Shown in pieces: positions 1 to 6,205 of a DNA stretch of 7,029 nt (positions are counted from its first letter, which is position 1; each line of letters starts with the position of its first letter). The notes under the pieces were generated by a model, which worked only from the letters and a program-made list of their open reading frames with translations, was not told the DNA's origin and did no database searches. Origin of the DNA: Elusimicrobiota bacterium. GTDB taxonomy: Bacteria; Ratteibacteria; UBA8468; B48-G9; JAFGKM01. Both the position numbers and the translations under genes were made by a program. Location of the stretch: assembly GCA_012515635.1 (NCBI GenBank), contig JAAYXZ010000011.1:1-7029 (forward strand). The letters run 5' to 3'.

Positions 1-1149
1 ACAATATATGCAAAAAATGTTGCGTTGTCCGATCCAGGGACCATAACAATTACAGGGAATATAACCTATGAGCAACTACCAGGACCTGATGATTTTGATG
101 AATCCACTAATACAAATACTTTTATAGATCTTCCGCGCTTCAGCCCGCCGTCTATTCTTACTCTACCTAATCCCCCGGCGACATATAACTACATATATGA
201 TGATGCAGGTTCGGTGGATGATGGCTCTGGTCCTCTCTCGGTAAATGGACTTATTGACGGTGTCTATTGGGATGGAATCCGATACCATTTTGGTGTGGCA
301 AACGATGGTTTGTCCCTCGAAGAGTTTGATGCCGAAGGCTGGAGTATTTTGGTTGACGCTGATGTTGTAATACCCAATAATGGGAGCAGTGTTATTATTG
401 ACGGTTATTTCAAAACAACCGGAGATTTAGAGATAAAGCAAGGTATAACTACCGATACAGACGGTCAACACTGTTTTGATGTGGATGGGACTTTAACAAT
501 AGAGTCAGGGGTTGCCATAACAGGAGACCTTGTAGCCAGGAAGACGTTGACACTTCATCATAATATAAGCGGAGATGTGCGTTCAACTGAAGATATTACA
601 ATTACTGGCGGAACTATAGGCGGCTTTGTTGGCTCAAATGGGAATATCACAATAACCGGAGGGGAAATAGGAGTGTCTGCCTATAGCGATGATGCGGCGG
701 TGTATCTTTATAATACAACTGATTTAGTAATCAGGTTAATCTCAATAAGCGGTTTTTCTGTTATTAATGTTGGTGATAACCAGAGGGCAGGGATTCTTGC
801 CTATGTGCCGAACGGGACAGGGAGTATAACAATAAATAATCCTTTAACTTTCAACTATGCTGGTAACCCCGAACAGTTTGCAATAGTCAATAACAGCAAT
901 ACCGCTTCCGTGAATATCAATGCGGATATAAATGGCAGTATCTACTCGTCTGGCAACATAACTTTAAATAATACTCTTACTCAGAAGACAATCACAGGTA
1001 TGCTTGTTGCAGGGGAGACAGTAGCGATAGGGAATAACTCAATCATTGAATATGACCCATATATTAAGCGGTCCAAAATATATAGGGGATTTGAAGGGGG
1101 CAGAAGACGGTATGTCCCCGTTCCTCGTTCTTGGAAGATAAAATGGTGA
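1..1149 (+). CDS. PilX-like beta-repeat pilus/secretion-associated protein (5' end outside window)
   Basis: The frame is open from base 1 to a TGA at 1147-1149, so this is the C-terminal 382 residues of a longer protein. The TTG at 25 is only the first start-like codon and has no special claim to be the start. The visible part is rich in Gly, Asn, Thr, Ile and Val and carries repeated short turns of the type TITGG and NITL (about nt 46-66, 592-672, 811-831, 952-972). This is the look of a beta-helix or bactofilin-like stack. It ends in a Tyr-Asp-Pro-Tyr motif (nt about 1051-1062) and a basic tail closing with PRSWKIKW. In the PilX-like proteins I know, such a stack follows an N-terminal prepilin helix, and the family often ends in a Pro-x-Ser-Trp tail. 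Overlap with two prepilin genes supports a role as a minor pilin or pilus-tip protein outside the cell. The N-terminal methylation motif cannot be checked here. Family assignment is moderate; coding status is near certain. Confidence 0.5.
   Translation, partial: TIYAKNVALSDPGTITITGNITYEQLPGPDDFDESTNTNTFIDLPRFSPPSILTLPNPPATYNYIYDDAGSVDDGSGPLSVNGLIDGVYWDGIRYHFGVANDGLSLEEFDAEGWSILVDADVVIPNNGSSVIIDGYFKTTGDLEIKQGITTDTDGQHCFDVDGTLTIESGVAITGDLVARKTLTLHHNISGDVRSTEDITITGGTIGGFVGSNGNITITGGEIGVSAYSDDAAVYLYNTTDLVIRLISISGFSVINVGDNQRAGILAYVPNGTGSITINNPLTFNYAGNPEQFAIVNNSNTASVNINADINGSIYSSGNITLNNTLTQKTITGMLVAGETVAIGNNSIIEYDPYIKRSKIYRGFEGGRRRYVPVPRSWKIKW
1133..1137 (+). promoter_or_regulatory. Ribosome binding site GGAAG choosing the ATG at 1143
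   Basis: GGAAG lies five bases before the ATG at 1143, inside the 3' end of the upstream gene. The TTG at 1131 in the same frame has no such site at a suitable distance. The later ATG at 1152 has only a poor GGTGA two bases away. The site therefore favours 1143 as the start of the first prepilin gene and indicates translational coupling with the upstream gene. Confidence 0.6.
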
Positions 1150-1670
1150 AAATGAACGAAATAAAGAAGAAAGGATTTACTATTTTGGAGTTGGTGATAG
1201 CGATATTCCTTCTTGCTGTTGTTATAGGGACAGCGCTTCTCATAATGGCGTCAAACCTTAATGTGATTGATAAGTCAAACGATATAGTAGTGGCAAATGC
1301 GCTTATCCAGCATACTGTTGAGGATATCTACAACATAGAATATCCGCCTGTTTATTACGACAGACAGGACGATTTTGGGGATAGACCTCTCGATGAGGAT
1401 GATAATGACTTGTATAAAGAACCCGAAGACATAGATTTGCTAACAGACGGCGATGACCATATGCCCGCAGATTTTCCGGATGAGATTAAAAACAAATACA
1501 TTCTCAAGAAATATGACTTCCGATATGATGATAATGATCTGCTTACAGATGCTACCGATGGTGACACAGACAAGACAGTAAAACACAGAATAGACATATA
1601 TGTATTAAGAAAGAGTGATAAGGCAGTGCTATTAGAAGAACATATTTTAATTTCAAGGGACGGGTTATGA
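1143..1670 (+). CDS. Type IV prepilin-like protein with acidic Asp-rich region (PilV/GspI-like minor pseudopilin)
   Basis: From the ATG at 1143 this is 175 residues. It has a short basic leader (MVKMNEIKKKG), then the class III prepilin signal: Gly11 before the cut, Phe12 as mature residue 1, and Glu16 as the conserved Glu5. A hydrophobic helix runs to about residue 35. A PilD-type peptidase should remove the leader and methylate the Phe, and the protein should assemble into a pilus or pseudopilus in the envelope. Residues 73-114 are exceptionally acidic (19 Asp/Glu of 42, 3 Arg/Lys), and a DDNDL motif occurs twice (86-90 and 129-133), which suggests metal, perhaps calcium, binding. The start was chosen over an in-frame TTG at 1131 because of GGAAG at 1133-1137. 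It overlaps the upstream stop by 7 bp and the next gene by 4 bp. Length and position fit a PilV- or GspI-like minor subunit, but the C-terminal half gives no firm family. Confidence 0.88.
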   Translation: MVKMNEIKKKGFTILELVIAIFLLAVVIGTALLIMASNLNVIDKSNDIVVANALIQHTVEDIYNIEYPPVYYDRQDDFGDRPLDEDDNDLYKEPEDIDLLTDGDDHMPADFPDEIKNKYILKKYDFRYDDNDLLTDATDGDTDKTVKHRIDIYVLRKSDKAVLLEEHILISRDGL

Positions 1671-2233
1671 GAGACAGCCGCGGATTTACGCTTATAGAGT
1701 TAATGGTCGCTATGATTATCCTTGTTGTTATATTCGGGCTTGTGACCTTTCTTTACACTAAAGCGTCAAAGATAAGAAAAGTAGTTGTTGTTACAAGCGA
1801 AATCCAGCAGACGCTCTCACAAATAGTGGATACCCTTACCTATGGGGATAGGGCAGATGAATCACATTTCGGAATAATACACTCAACAGGGCTGGATGAC
1901 AATACTAATCCTGATACGATGCACAATGTTACGTTTTCTAAAGGGACAGATACAATGGAGATAACGATAGAGCCCGAGGGGAATATCACAGTATATTGGT
2001 CGGCAAGCGCGACTACAGACCCAATAATCTTGAATTTAGGCAAAAAGGTTAAGATTGATGACGAGTCAAAATTTGAATACTTTAATACAAACGGAGATCG
2101 AGTAGATTTGGCAACGGAGAGCGATAAAGTTTCATTTATTAGAATCACTCTCTGGGCGCGCTCCACAGACCCCGGTATGAAGTCCGCTCCATCTGTGCCG
2201 CTTGTAACAGGAGTAAGGTTAAGAGGTATTTAA
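1667..2233 (+). CDS. Type IV prepilin-like protein (PilW/GspJ-like minor pseudopilin)
   Basis: This is a 188-residue protein with a classical six-residue leader (MRDSRG). Cleavage is predicted between Gly6 and Phe7, Glu11 is mature Glu5, and a hydrophobic helix runs to about residue 30. The rest is a mixed soluble domain with predicted strands, ending in a strand-rich segment (about 155-186) that closes with GVRLRG, an ending I associate with PilW- and GspJ-like proteins. The product should be exported, processed by prepilin peptidase and built into the tip of a pilus or pseudopilus. The ATG overlaps the preceding stop as ATGA, with AAGGGA at 1655-1660 six bases upstream, so start and operon membership are well supported. 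PilW versus GspJ cannot be settled without the missing upstream genes (ATPase, secretin, platform protein). Confidence 0.9.
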   Translation: MRDSRGFTLIELMVAMIILVVIFGLVTFLYTKASKIRKVVVVTSEIQQTLSQIVDTLTYGDRADESHFGIIHSTGLDDNTNPDTMHNVTFSKGTDTMEITIEPEGNITVYWSASATTDPIILNLGKKVKIDDESKFEYFNTNGDRVDLATESDKVSFIRITLWARSTDPGMKSAPSVPLVTGVRLRGI

Positions 2234-2250
2234 TCCTTTCGCTTTTTGTT
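2222..2250 (+). terminator. Weak candidate intrinsic terminator at end of prepilin operon
   Basis: AGAGG at 2222-2226 can pair with CCTTT at 2235-2239 (five pairs, one of them G-U) across an 8-base loop that contains the TAA stop of the prepilin gene. A T-rich stretch follows, with five T at 2243-2247 and then TTT. The stem is short and the T run starts three bases late, so this is only a possible terminator. It is the best candidate in the 154-bp gap before uvrA. Confidence 0.25.
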
Positions 2251-2350
2251 TAATTTCTCTTTATTTTCCTATCGTGACTACCAAATCCGGTTACTTATCC
2301 GAGTCGGTCCGCTATGCTTTGCGGCAGAGAGTGTGTGTTATTACATAATA

Positions 2351-2379
2351 TAGCAAAACATACCCAAAACAGGTATAAT
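2351..2379 (+). promoter_or_regulatory. Candidate uvrA promoter, perfect -10 box immediately before the start codon
   Basis: A perfect TATAAT stands at 2374-2379, eight bases before the uvrA ATG. The hexamer 17 bp upstream (TAGCAA, 2351-2356) matches the sigma70 -35 consensus at only three of six positions. Transcription would start about six to eight bases after the box, that is within a base or two of the ATG. No Shine-Dalgarno sequence is at a usable distance; the nearest AGG, at 2371-2373, is 14 bases away. This fits a leaderless transcript. A weaker alternative (TTGCGG 2319, CATAAT 2344, spacing 19) would give a short leader but still no ribosome site. Confidence 0.5.
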
Positions 2380-2387
2380 AAAAGATT

Positions 2388-5162
2388 ATGACAGAACCAA
2401 AAGTTATTAGTGTCCGGGGAGCAAAGGAGCATAATCTTAAGGGGATAGATATAGATATTCCCAGAAATAAACTTGTTGTTATTACGGGTATATCCGGTTC
2501 AGGAAAATCTTCCCTCGCCTTTGATACTCTTTACGCCGAAGGGCAGAGAAGATACATTGAGAGTTTGTCCGCTTATGCCCGCCAATTTCTTGAACAGATG
2601 AAAAAACCGGATGTGGACAACATAACAGGGCTTCCGCCGGCAATCGCTATTGAGCAAAGAAGGGCTGCATCCAATCCGCGTTCTACGGTAGCAACTACCA
2701 CAGAGATATATGATTACCTCCGTCTTCTTTTTGCGAGGATAGGAGTCCCCCACTGTCCTGACTGCGGCAGAGTGATATCAAGGCAGTCATCCACAGAGAT
2801 TATTGATAAAATTTCAGAGAATATACAGAGCAGGGCGGTTAACATACTTGCGCCGGTAGTAAGGGGAAGAAAAGGCGAATATAAAAATATCTTTGAACAG
2901 ATAAGAAAGAGCGGTTTTTTGAGAGTGCGGGTGGACGGGAAATATATGGATGTGGAAGAAAAAATAACGCTTGAGAAATATAAGATACACAATATAGATA
3001 TCCTTATTGACACTTTTAACCCGTCAGAAGAGACGAGGGACAGGGTAGCTGAGAGCGTGGAGATGGCGTTAAAGGTAGGAAAAGGGCTTATTATACTGGA
3101 TAAAAAGGGCAAGGATGTCCTTTACAGCGAACATTATGCCTGCCCTGACTGCAACAAGGGGTTTGAGGAACTGACGCCCCGTATGTTCTCTTTTAACAGT
3201 CCGTATGGCGCCTGCTCTGAATGCAAGGGGTTGGGGTTTCTGATGAAGGTTGACCCTGAACTTGTTATACCGGATAAAACAAAGACATTTCGCGCTGGGG
3301 CTGTAAAGGCGTGGCAGGAAGCAGGCGGGAGAGGTCTCTTCTTGTACTATAGGAGGTTATTGAAGGGTATCTTGAGAGATATGGGCAAGGATTTGGATTA
3401 CAGGCCCTGCGACCTTACAAAAGAGGAATTAAGCGCAATACTCAACGGTTCGGAAGAGTATGGTTTTGAAGGGATTATACCGAATCTGGAACGGCTTTTT
3501 GTTCAGACAGAGAGCCAGTACAGGAAAGATGAGATAAGGAAATACATCAGGGAAGTGCAATGTCCCGTATGCAATGGCGCGCGCCTAAAAAAAGAATCTC
3601 TTGCGGTTAAGGTCTGCAAAAAATCCATTACGGATATTGTGATAATGAGCATTAAGGAAGCAAAACGGTTTTTTAATACAATCAAGTTAAGCGAGGGAGA
3701 AAAACTTATAGCAAAACAGATACTTAAAGAGATTACCAGCCGGCTGGTCTTTATGGAGGAGGTGGGGTTGGACTATCTTACTCTTGACAGAATGACACAT
3801 ACTCTTTCAGGCGGGGAGATAGAGAGAACTAAATTAGCCACACAGATTGGCTCGGGGTTGGTAGGTGTGCTGTATATTCTTGATGAACCGACAATAGGTC
3901 TTCATCAGAGGGATAACTTGAAATTGATAAATACGCTTAAACAGTTAAGAGATACAGGGAATACTGTGGTTATTGTGGAGCATGACGAGGAGACCATAAG
4001 AAATGCCGATTATGTGATTGATTTGGGTCCCGGAGCGGGGAAACAAGGCGGCGAAGTGGTCTCGTATGGGGTTGCGTCAGATATTATGGAGAATCCTGAG
4101 TCATTAACGGGGCTGTATCTCTCTGGAAAGAAGAAGATTGCTGTCCCTGAAAGCAGAAGAAAAGGAAACGGTAGATATCTGCAAGTTATCGGGGCAAGGC
4201 AAAACAACCTGAAAAACATAGATGCGAAGGTGCCGTTGGGTATGTTTGTATGCGTGACAGGTGTCTCCGGCTCAGGGAAAAGCAGTTTGATAGAAGATGT
4301 CTTGTATAAAGGAATCAGAAAAATTCTATACGGCTCAAAGGATGAGCCGGGGGAACACGATGCTATACTGGGGTTAGAAGAGATAAATAAAGTAATAGTC
4401 ATAGACCAGTCGCCCATAGGTAGGACACCGAGGTCTAACCCTGCCACATATACAAATAGTTTCACATATATAAGGCAACTCTTTGCAAATACGGAAGAGG
4501 CGCGAATAAGGGGCTATAAGCAGGGAAGGTTCAGTTTTAATGTAAAAGGCGGCAGATGCGAGGCATGTATGGGGGACGGAATTAAAAAGATAGAGATGCA
4601 TTTCCTTCCCGATGTCTTTATTCCCTGTAATGTCTGTAAAGGAAAAAGGTATAACAGAGAGACATTGGAGGTCCTTTATAAAGGAAAAAATATTGCGGAT
4701 ATTCTTGATATGAAGATAGCGGATGCCCTTCTGTTTTTTGCGAAGGTCCCTTCCCTTAAAGCAAAACTTCAAACGCTTTATGATGTGGGACTGGGATACA
4801 TTGAATTAGGGCAGTCAGCCACTACTCTCTCCGGCGGGGAAGCGCAGAGGGTCAAACTTGCAACGGAATTATGCAGGAAAGGGAATGAAAAGACACTATA
4901 TATACTTGACGAACCCACAGTGGGGCTTCACACTGCCGATATAGAAAAATTGTTGAAGATGCTCAATGACCTTGTGGAAAGGGGGTCTACTGTTCTTGTT
5001 ATAGAGCATAATCTTGATGTTATTAAGAGTGCCGACTATATTATAGACCTTGGTCCTGATGGCGGCGATAAGGGTGGTTGTATCGTGGCGGAGGGGACAC
5101 CTGAACAGGTATCAAAGGATAAGAAGACATATACCGGCAAGTTTTTGAAACGGATGCTTTGA
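2388..5162 (+). CDS. uvrA: UvrABC excinuclease subunit A, DNA-damage recognition ATPase
   Basis: This is a complete 924-residue UvrA (E. coli protein 940). UvrA dimers scan DNA in the cytoplasm, recognise bulky lesions and load UvrB for nucleotide excision repair. Both ABC ATPase modules are intact. Module I has Walker A at 34-41, signature LSGGE 473-477, Walker B ending D499-E500 and switch His532. Module II has Walker A at 625-632, signature LSGGE 814-818, Walker B D841-E842 and His874. The two zinc sites are C252/C255/C276/C279 and C724/C727/C747/C750; the second lies in the glycine-rich DNA-binding zinc finger. Extra CxxC pairs sit at 123/126 and 392/395. The start is fixed: an in-frame TAA at 2379-2381 lies just upstream, and the N-terminus aligns with known UvrA. 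The gene stands alone between the pilin operon and convergent thiL, with no uvrB or uvrC in view. I see no LexA-type operator. Confidence 0.98.
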   Translation: MTEPKVISVRGAKEHNLKGIDIDIPRNKLVVITGISGSGKSSLAFDTLYAEGQRRYIESLSAYARQFLEQMKKPDVDNITGLPPAIAIEQRRAASNPRSTVATTTEIYDYLRLLFARIGVPHCPDCGRVISRQSSTEIIDKISENIQSRAVNILAPVVRGRKGEYKNIFEQIRKSGFLRVRVDGKYMDVEEKITLEKYKIHNIDILIDTFNPSEETRDRVAESVEMALKVGKGLIILDKKGKDVLYSEHYACPDCNKGFEELTPRMFSFNSPYGACSECKGLGFLMKVDPELVIPDKTKTFRAGAVKAWQEAGGRGLFLYYRRLLKGILRDMGKDLDYRPCDLTKEELSAILNGSEEYGFEGIIPNLERLFVQTESQYRKDEIRKYIREVQCPVCNGARLKKESLAVKVCKKSITDIVIMSIKEAKRFFNTIKLSEGEKLIAKQILKEITSRLVFMEEVGLDYLTLDRMTHTLSGGEIERTKLATQIGSGLVGVLYILDEPTIGLHQRDNLKLINTLKQLRDTGNTVVIVEHDEETIRNADYVIDLGPGAGKQGGEVVSYGVASDIMENPESLTGLYLSGKKKIAVPESRRKGNGRYLQVIGARQNNLKNIDAKVPLGMFVCVTGVSGSGKSSLIEDVLYKGIRKILYGSKDEPGEHDAILGLEEINKVIVIDQSPIGRTPRSNPATYTNSFTYIRQLFANTEEARIRGYKQGRFSFNVKGGRCEACMGDGIKKIEMHFLPDVFIPCNVCKGKRYNRETLEVLYKGKNIADILDMKIADALLFFAKVPSLKAKLQTLYDVGLGYIELGQSATTLSGGEAQRVKLATELCRKGNEKTLYILDEPTVGLHTADIEKLLKMLNDLVERGSTVLVIEHNLDVIKSADYIIDLGPDGGDKGGCIVAEGTPEQVSKDKKTYTGKFLKRML

Positions 5163-5178
5163 TTTGGCTTCCCTTTTT
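5152..5178 (+). terminator. Candidate intrinsic terminator of uvrA, spanning its stop codon
   Basis: GGATGC at 5152-5157 pairs with GCTTCC at 5167-5172, giving five pairs and one T-T mismatch. The 9-base loop contains the TGA stop of uvrA (5160-5162). One C and then five T (5174-5178) follow directly, as expected for Rho-independent termination. It would end uvrA transcription before the convergent thiL, whose stop codon is only 25 bp away. The stem is short for a strong terminator. Confidence 0.42.
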
Positions 5179-5187
5179 ATCGCCTCT

Positions 5188-6099
5188 TTAAAAATGAGAG
5201 AAACCTTTTGCTTGTATCGCCGTTTTTTTATTGTCTATAGATATACCCGTATATTTTTTTTCTTTAACTATCTCGCCGATACAACTTAAAAGGAGTCCGT
5301 TAATACTCTTCGGGGCTTTTTTACGATTATGTTTGGATACCGTGAATAGAAGTTCATAATCCTCGCCGTCGTTCAATGCATGTTGTATCGCCTTGCCTTT
5401 GTTGCCGCCTATCTTTATTGCGTCCTGTGAAAGCGGTATTTTATCAAGATAGATTTTGAACCCAACATTGCTTGCTTTAGCCAGTCGTGTAAGGTCTGTT
5501 GATAGCCCGTCGGATATATCCATCATTGCGGTTACAGAATACTCTTTAATTATTTTTCTCGCTTCTTTTATTCTTGGCGTAAAACTTAAGTGTTTTTTAA
5601 TGCGGTTGCCGCCTAATCGTCCTGTTACAAATATAAGGTCTCCAGGTTTTGCGCCACTGCGCTTTTTAAGGGATTGTTTTTCCACCTTGCCTGTCAGGGA
5701 TATGTCTATAAATAACTTCTCCGAGCGCGTGAGGTTTCCGCCTACAATATCAAAATGGAATTTATCCGCCATATATTTTAATCCGTTGATAAGTTGGATA
5801 ATCTCTCTGCGGGTAAAAGTTTCGGGCAACCCTGCGCTGACAAGCGCGTATAAAGGTATGCCCCCCATTGCTGCTATATCGCTTAAATTTACCGCAACGG
5901 CTTTTTTTGCTATCTGATATAGAGATGCCTCTTTTCTTGTGAAGTGTATATCCTCTACCACACAATCCGTGGTTAACAGCATATATTCCTTGCGGTTATA
6001 AGATACGACCGCCGTATCATCTCCCGGTCCGGCTATAACCGTTGTCTGTTGCGGGACCATCCGCCTCTTGATAAATTCAATAATCTCTTCTTCTCTCAT
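5188..6099 (-). CDS. thiL: Thiamine-monophosphate kinase
   Basis: This is a 303-residue member of the ThiL/PurM-like ATP-binding superfamily (E. coli ThiL 325). It phosphorylates thiamine monophosphate with ATP to give thiamine diphosphate, the last step of cofactor synthesis, in the cytoplasm. Visible motifs in order are PGDD 25-28, TTDCVVEDIHF 43-53 (metal and nucleotide binding), NLSDIAAMGG 71-80, the GGN loop 120-122, DISDGL 194-199 and GEDYELL 245-251. These form the usual Asp-rich Mg-ATP site at the dimer interface, so the enzyme looks complete and active. The ATG at 6099-6097 fits the family N-terminus but has no Shine-Dalgarno sequence; a promoter lies immediately upstream. It converges with uvrA (25-bp gap) and is separated from aroD by 90 bp. 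No other thiamine genes are in the window and no TPP riboswitch is seen. Confidence 0.96.
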   Translation of the reverse strand: MREEEIIEFIKRRMVPQQTTVIAGPGDDTAVVSYNRKEYMLLTTDCVVEDIHFTRKEASLYQIAKKAVAVNLSDIAAMGGIPLYALVSAGLPETFTRREIIQLINGLKYMADKFHFDIVGGNLTRSEKLFIDISLTGKVEKQSLKKRSGAKPGDLIFVTGRLGGNRIKKHLSFTPRIKEARKIIKEYSVTAMMDISDGLSTDLTRLAKASNVGFKIYLDKIPLSQDAIKIGGNKGKAIQHALNDGEDYELLFTVSKHNRKKAPKSINGLLLSCIGEIVKEKKYTGISIDNKKTAIQAKGFSHF

Positions 6100-6107
6100 T
6101 ATTAGAT

Positions 6108-6136
6108 ATATTAATGTTTGCGATTGGATAAGTCAA
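6108..6136 (-). promoter_or_regulatory. Sigma70-like promoter of thiL predicting a leaderless mRNA
   Basis: Reading the minus strand, TTGACT (6136-6131, five of six to consensus) is followed by exactly 17 bases and TAATAT (6113-6108, four of six). The -10 box ends eight bases before the thiL ATG, so transcription should begin at or within two bases of the start codon. No Shine-Dalgarno motif lies between. The spacing to the ATG is identical to that of the uvrA -10 box. A 12-bp palindrome sits five bases upstream of the -35 box and could be an operator or part of a transcript from aroD. Confidence 0.6.
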
Positions 6137-6141
6137 AACCT

Positions 6142-6153
6142 GCGCTATAGCGC
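6142..6153. repeat. 12-bp perfect palindrome upstream of thiL promoter
   Basis: GCGCTATAGCGC is its own reverse complement. Flanking CCT (6139-6141) and AGG (6158-6160) can extend it into a bulged hairpin of seven pairs. It stands five bases from the thiL -35 hexamer, where a repressor or activator site would be plausible. It may equally be an RNA hairpin in a transcript reading through from aroD. There is no direct evidence for either. Confidence 0.5.
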
Positions 6154-6159
6154 TGACAG

Positions 6160-6182
6160 GGTTAAACGCAGTGGCTTTAACC
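6160..6182. repeat. Inverted repeat (7-bp stem, 9-base loop), first of a back-to-back pair
   Basis: GGTTAAA at 6160-6166 and TTTAACC at 6176-6182 are perfect inverted copies around a 9-base loop. It lies just downstream of the aroD stop on the minus strand. No T run follows on either strand, so it is not a standard intrinsic terminator. It may stabilise the 3' end of the aroD transcript or act as a protein site. Confidence 0.55.
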
Positions 6183-6205
6183 GTATTGCTTAAATCAGGC
6201 AATAC
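6183..6205. repeat. Inverted repeat (7-bp stem, 9-base loop) spanning the aroD stop codon
   Basis: GTATTGC at 6183-6189 and GCAATAC at 6199-6205 are perfect inverted copies. The TAA stop of aroD (6192-6190) lies in the 9-base loop. It abuts the neighbouring inverted repeat with no base between them and has the same stem and loop lengths. Part of the stem is coding sequence (the C-terminal residues of AroD), so the pairing could be partly accidental. Confidence 0.5.

Noticed and set aside
25..27. TTG at 25 as the true start of the first gene
   Set aside because: The frame stays open to base 1, the preceding codons read as continuing protein, and no pilin or export signal follows this codon. 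The gene is cut by the window edge.
1131..1142. TTG at 1131 as start of the first prepilin gene
   Set aside because: The ATG at 1143 has GGAAG five bases upstream and gives a normal short basic leader. The TTG lacks a comparable ribosome site.
2299..2307. CCGAGTCGG, resembling the 3' hairpin core of Cas9 tracrRNA
   Set aside because: Only nine bases match. The flanks do not extend the stem, and there is no CRISPR array, anti-repeat or cas gene in the window.
2309..2324. CCGC-N8-GCGG hairpin in the prepilin-uvrA gap, considered as a small RNA or operator
   Set aside because: The four-pair stem is too short and the flanks do not extend it. It lies well upstream of the uvrA promoter and is not repeated in the window.
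4010..4772. Two long minus-strand open frames (151 and 132 codons) inside uvrA
   Set aside because: Both overlap the fully conserved uvrA coding sequence, including its second ATPase module and zinc finger, and show no protein family features.
5456..5917. 153-codon open frame on the + strand opposite thiL
   Set aside because: It lies wholly antisense to a clear thiL with intact motifs, and its translation shows no recognisable domain. It is a shadow frame.
6100..6189. TPP riboswitch before thiL
   Set aside because: The CUGAGA and the conserved core around ACCUGAUCUGG are absent, and the predicted transcript start at the ATG leaves no room for a leader.
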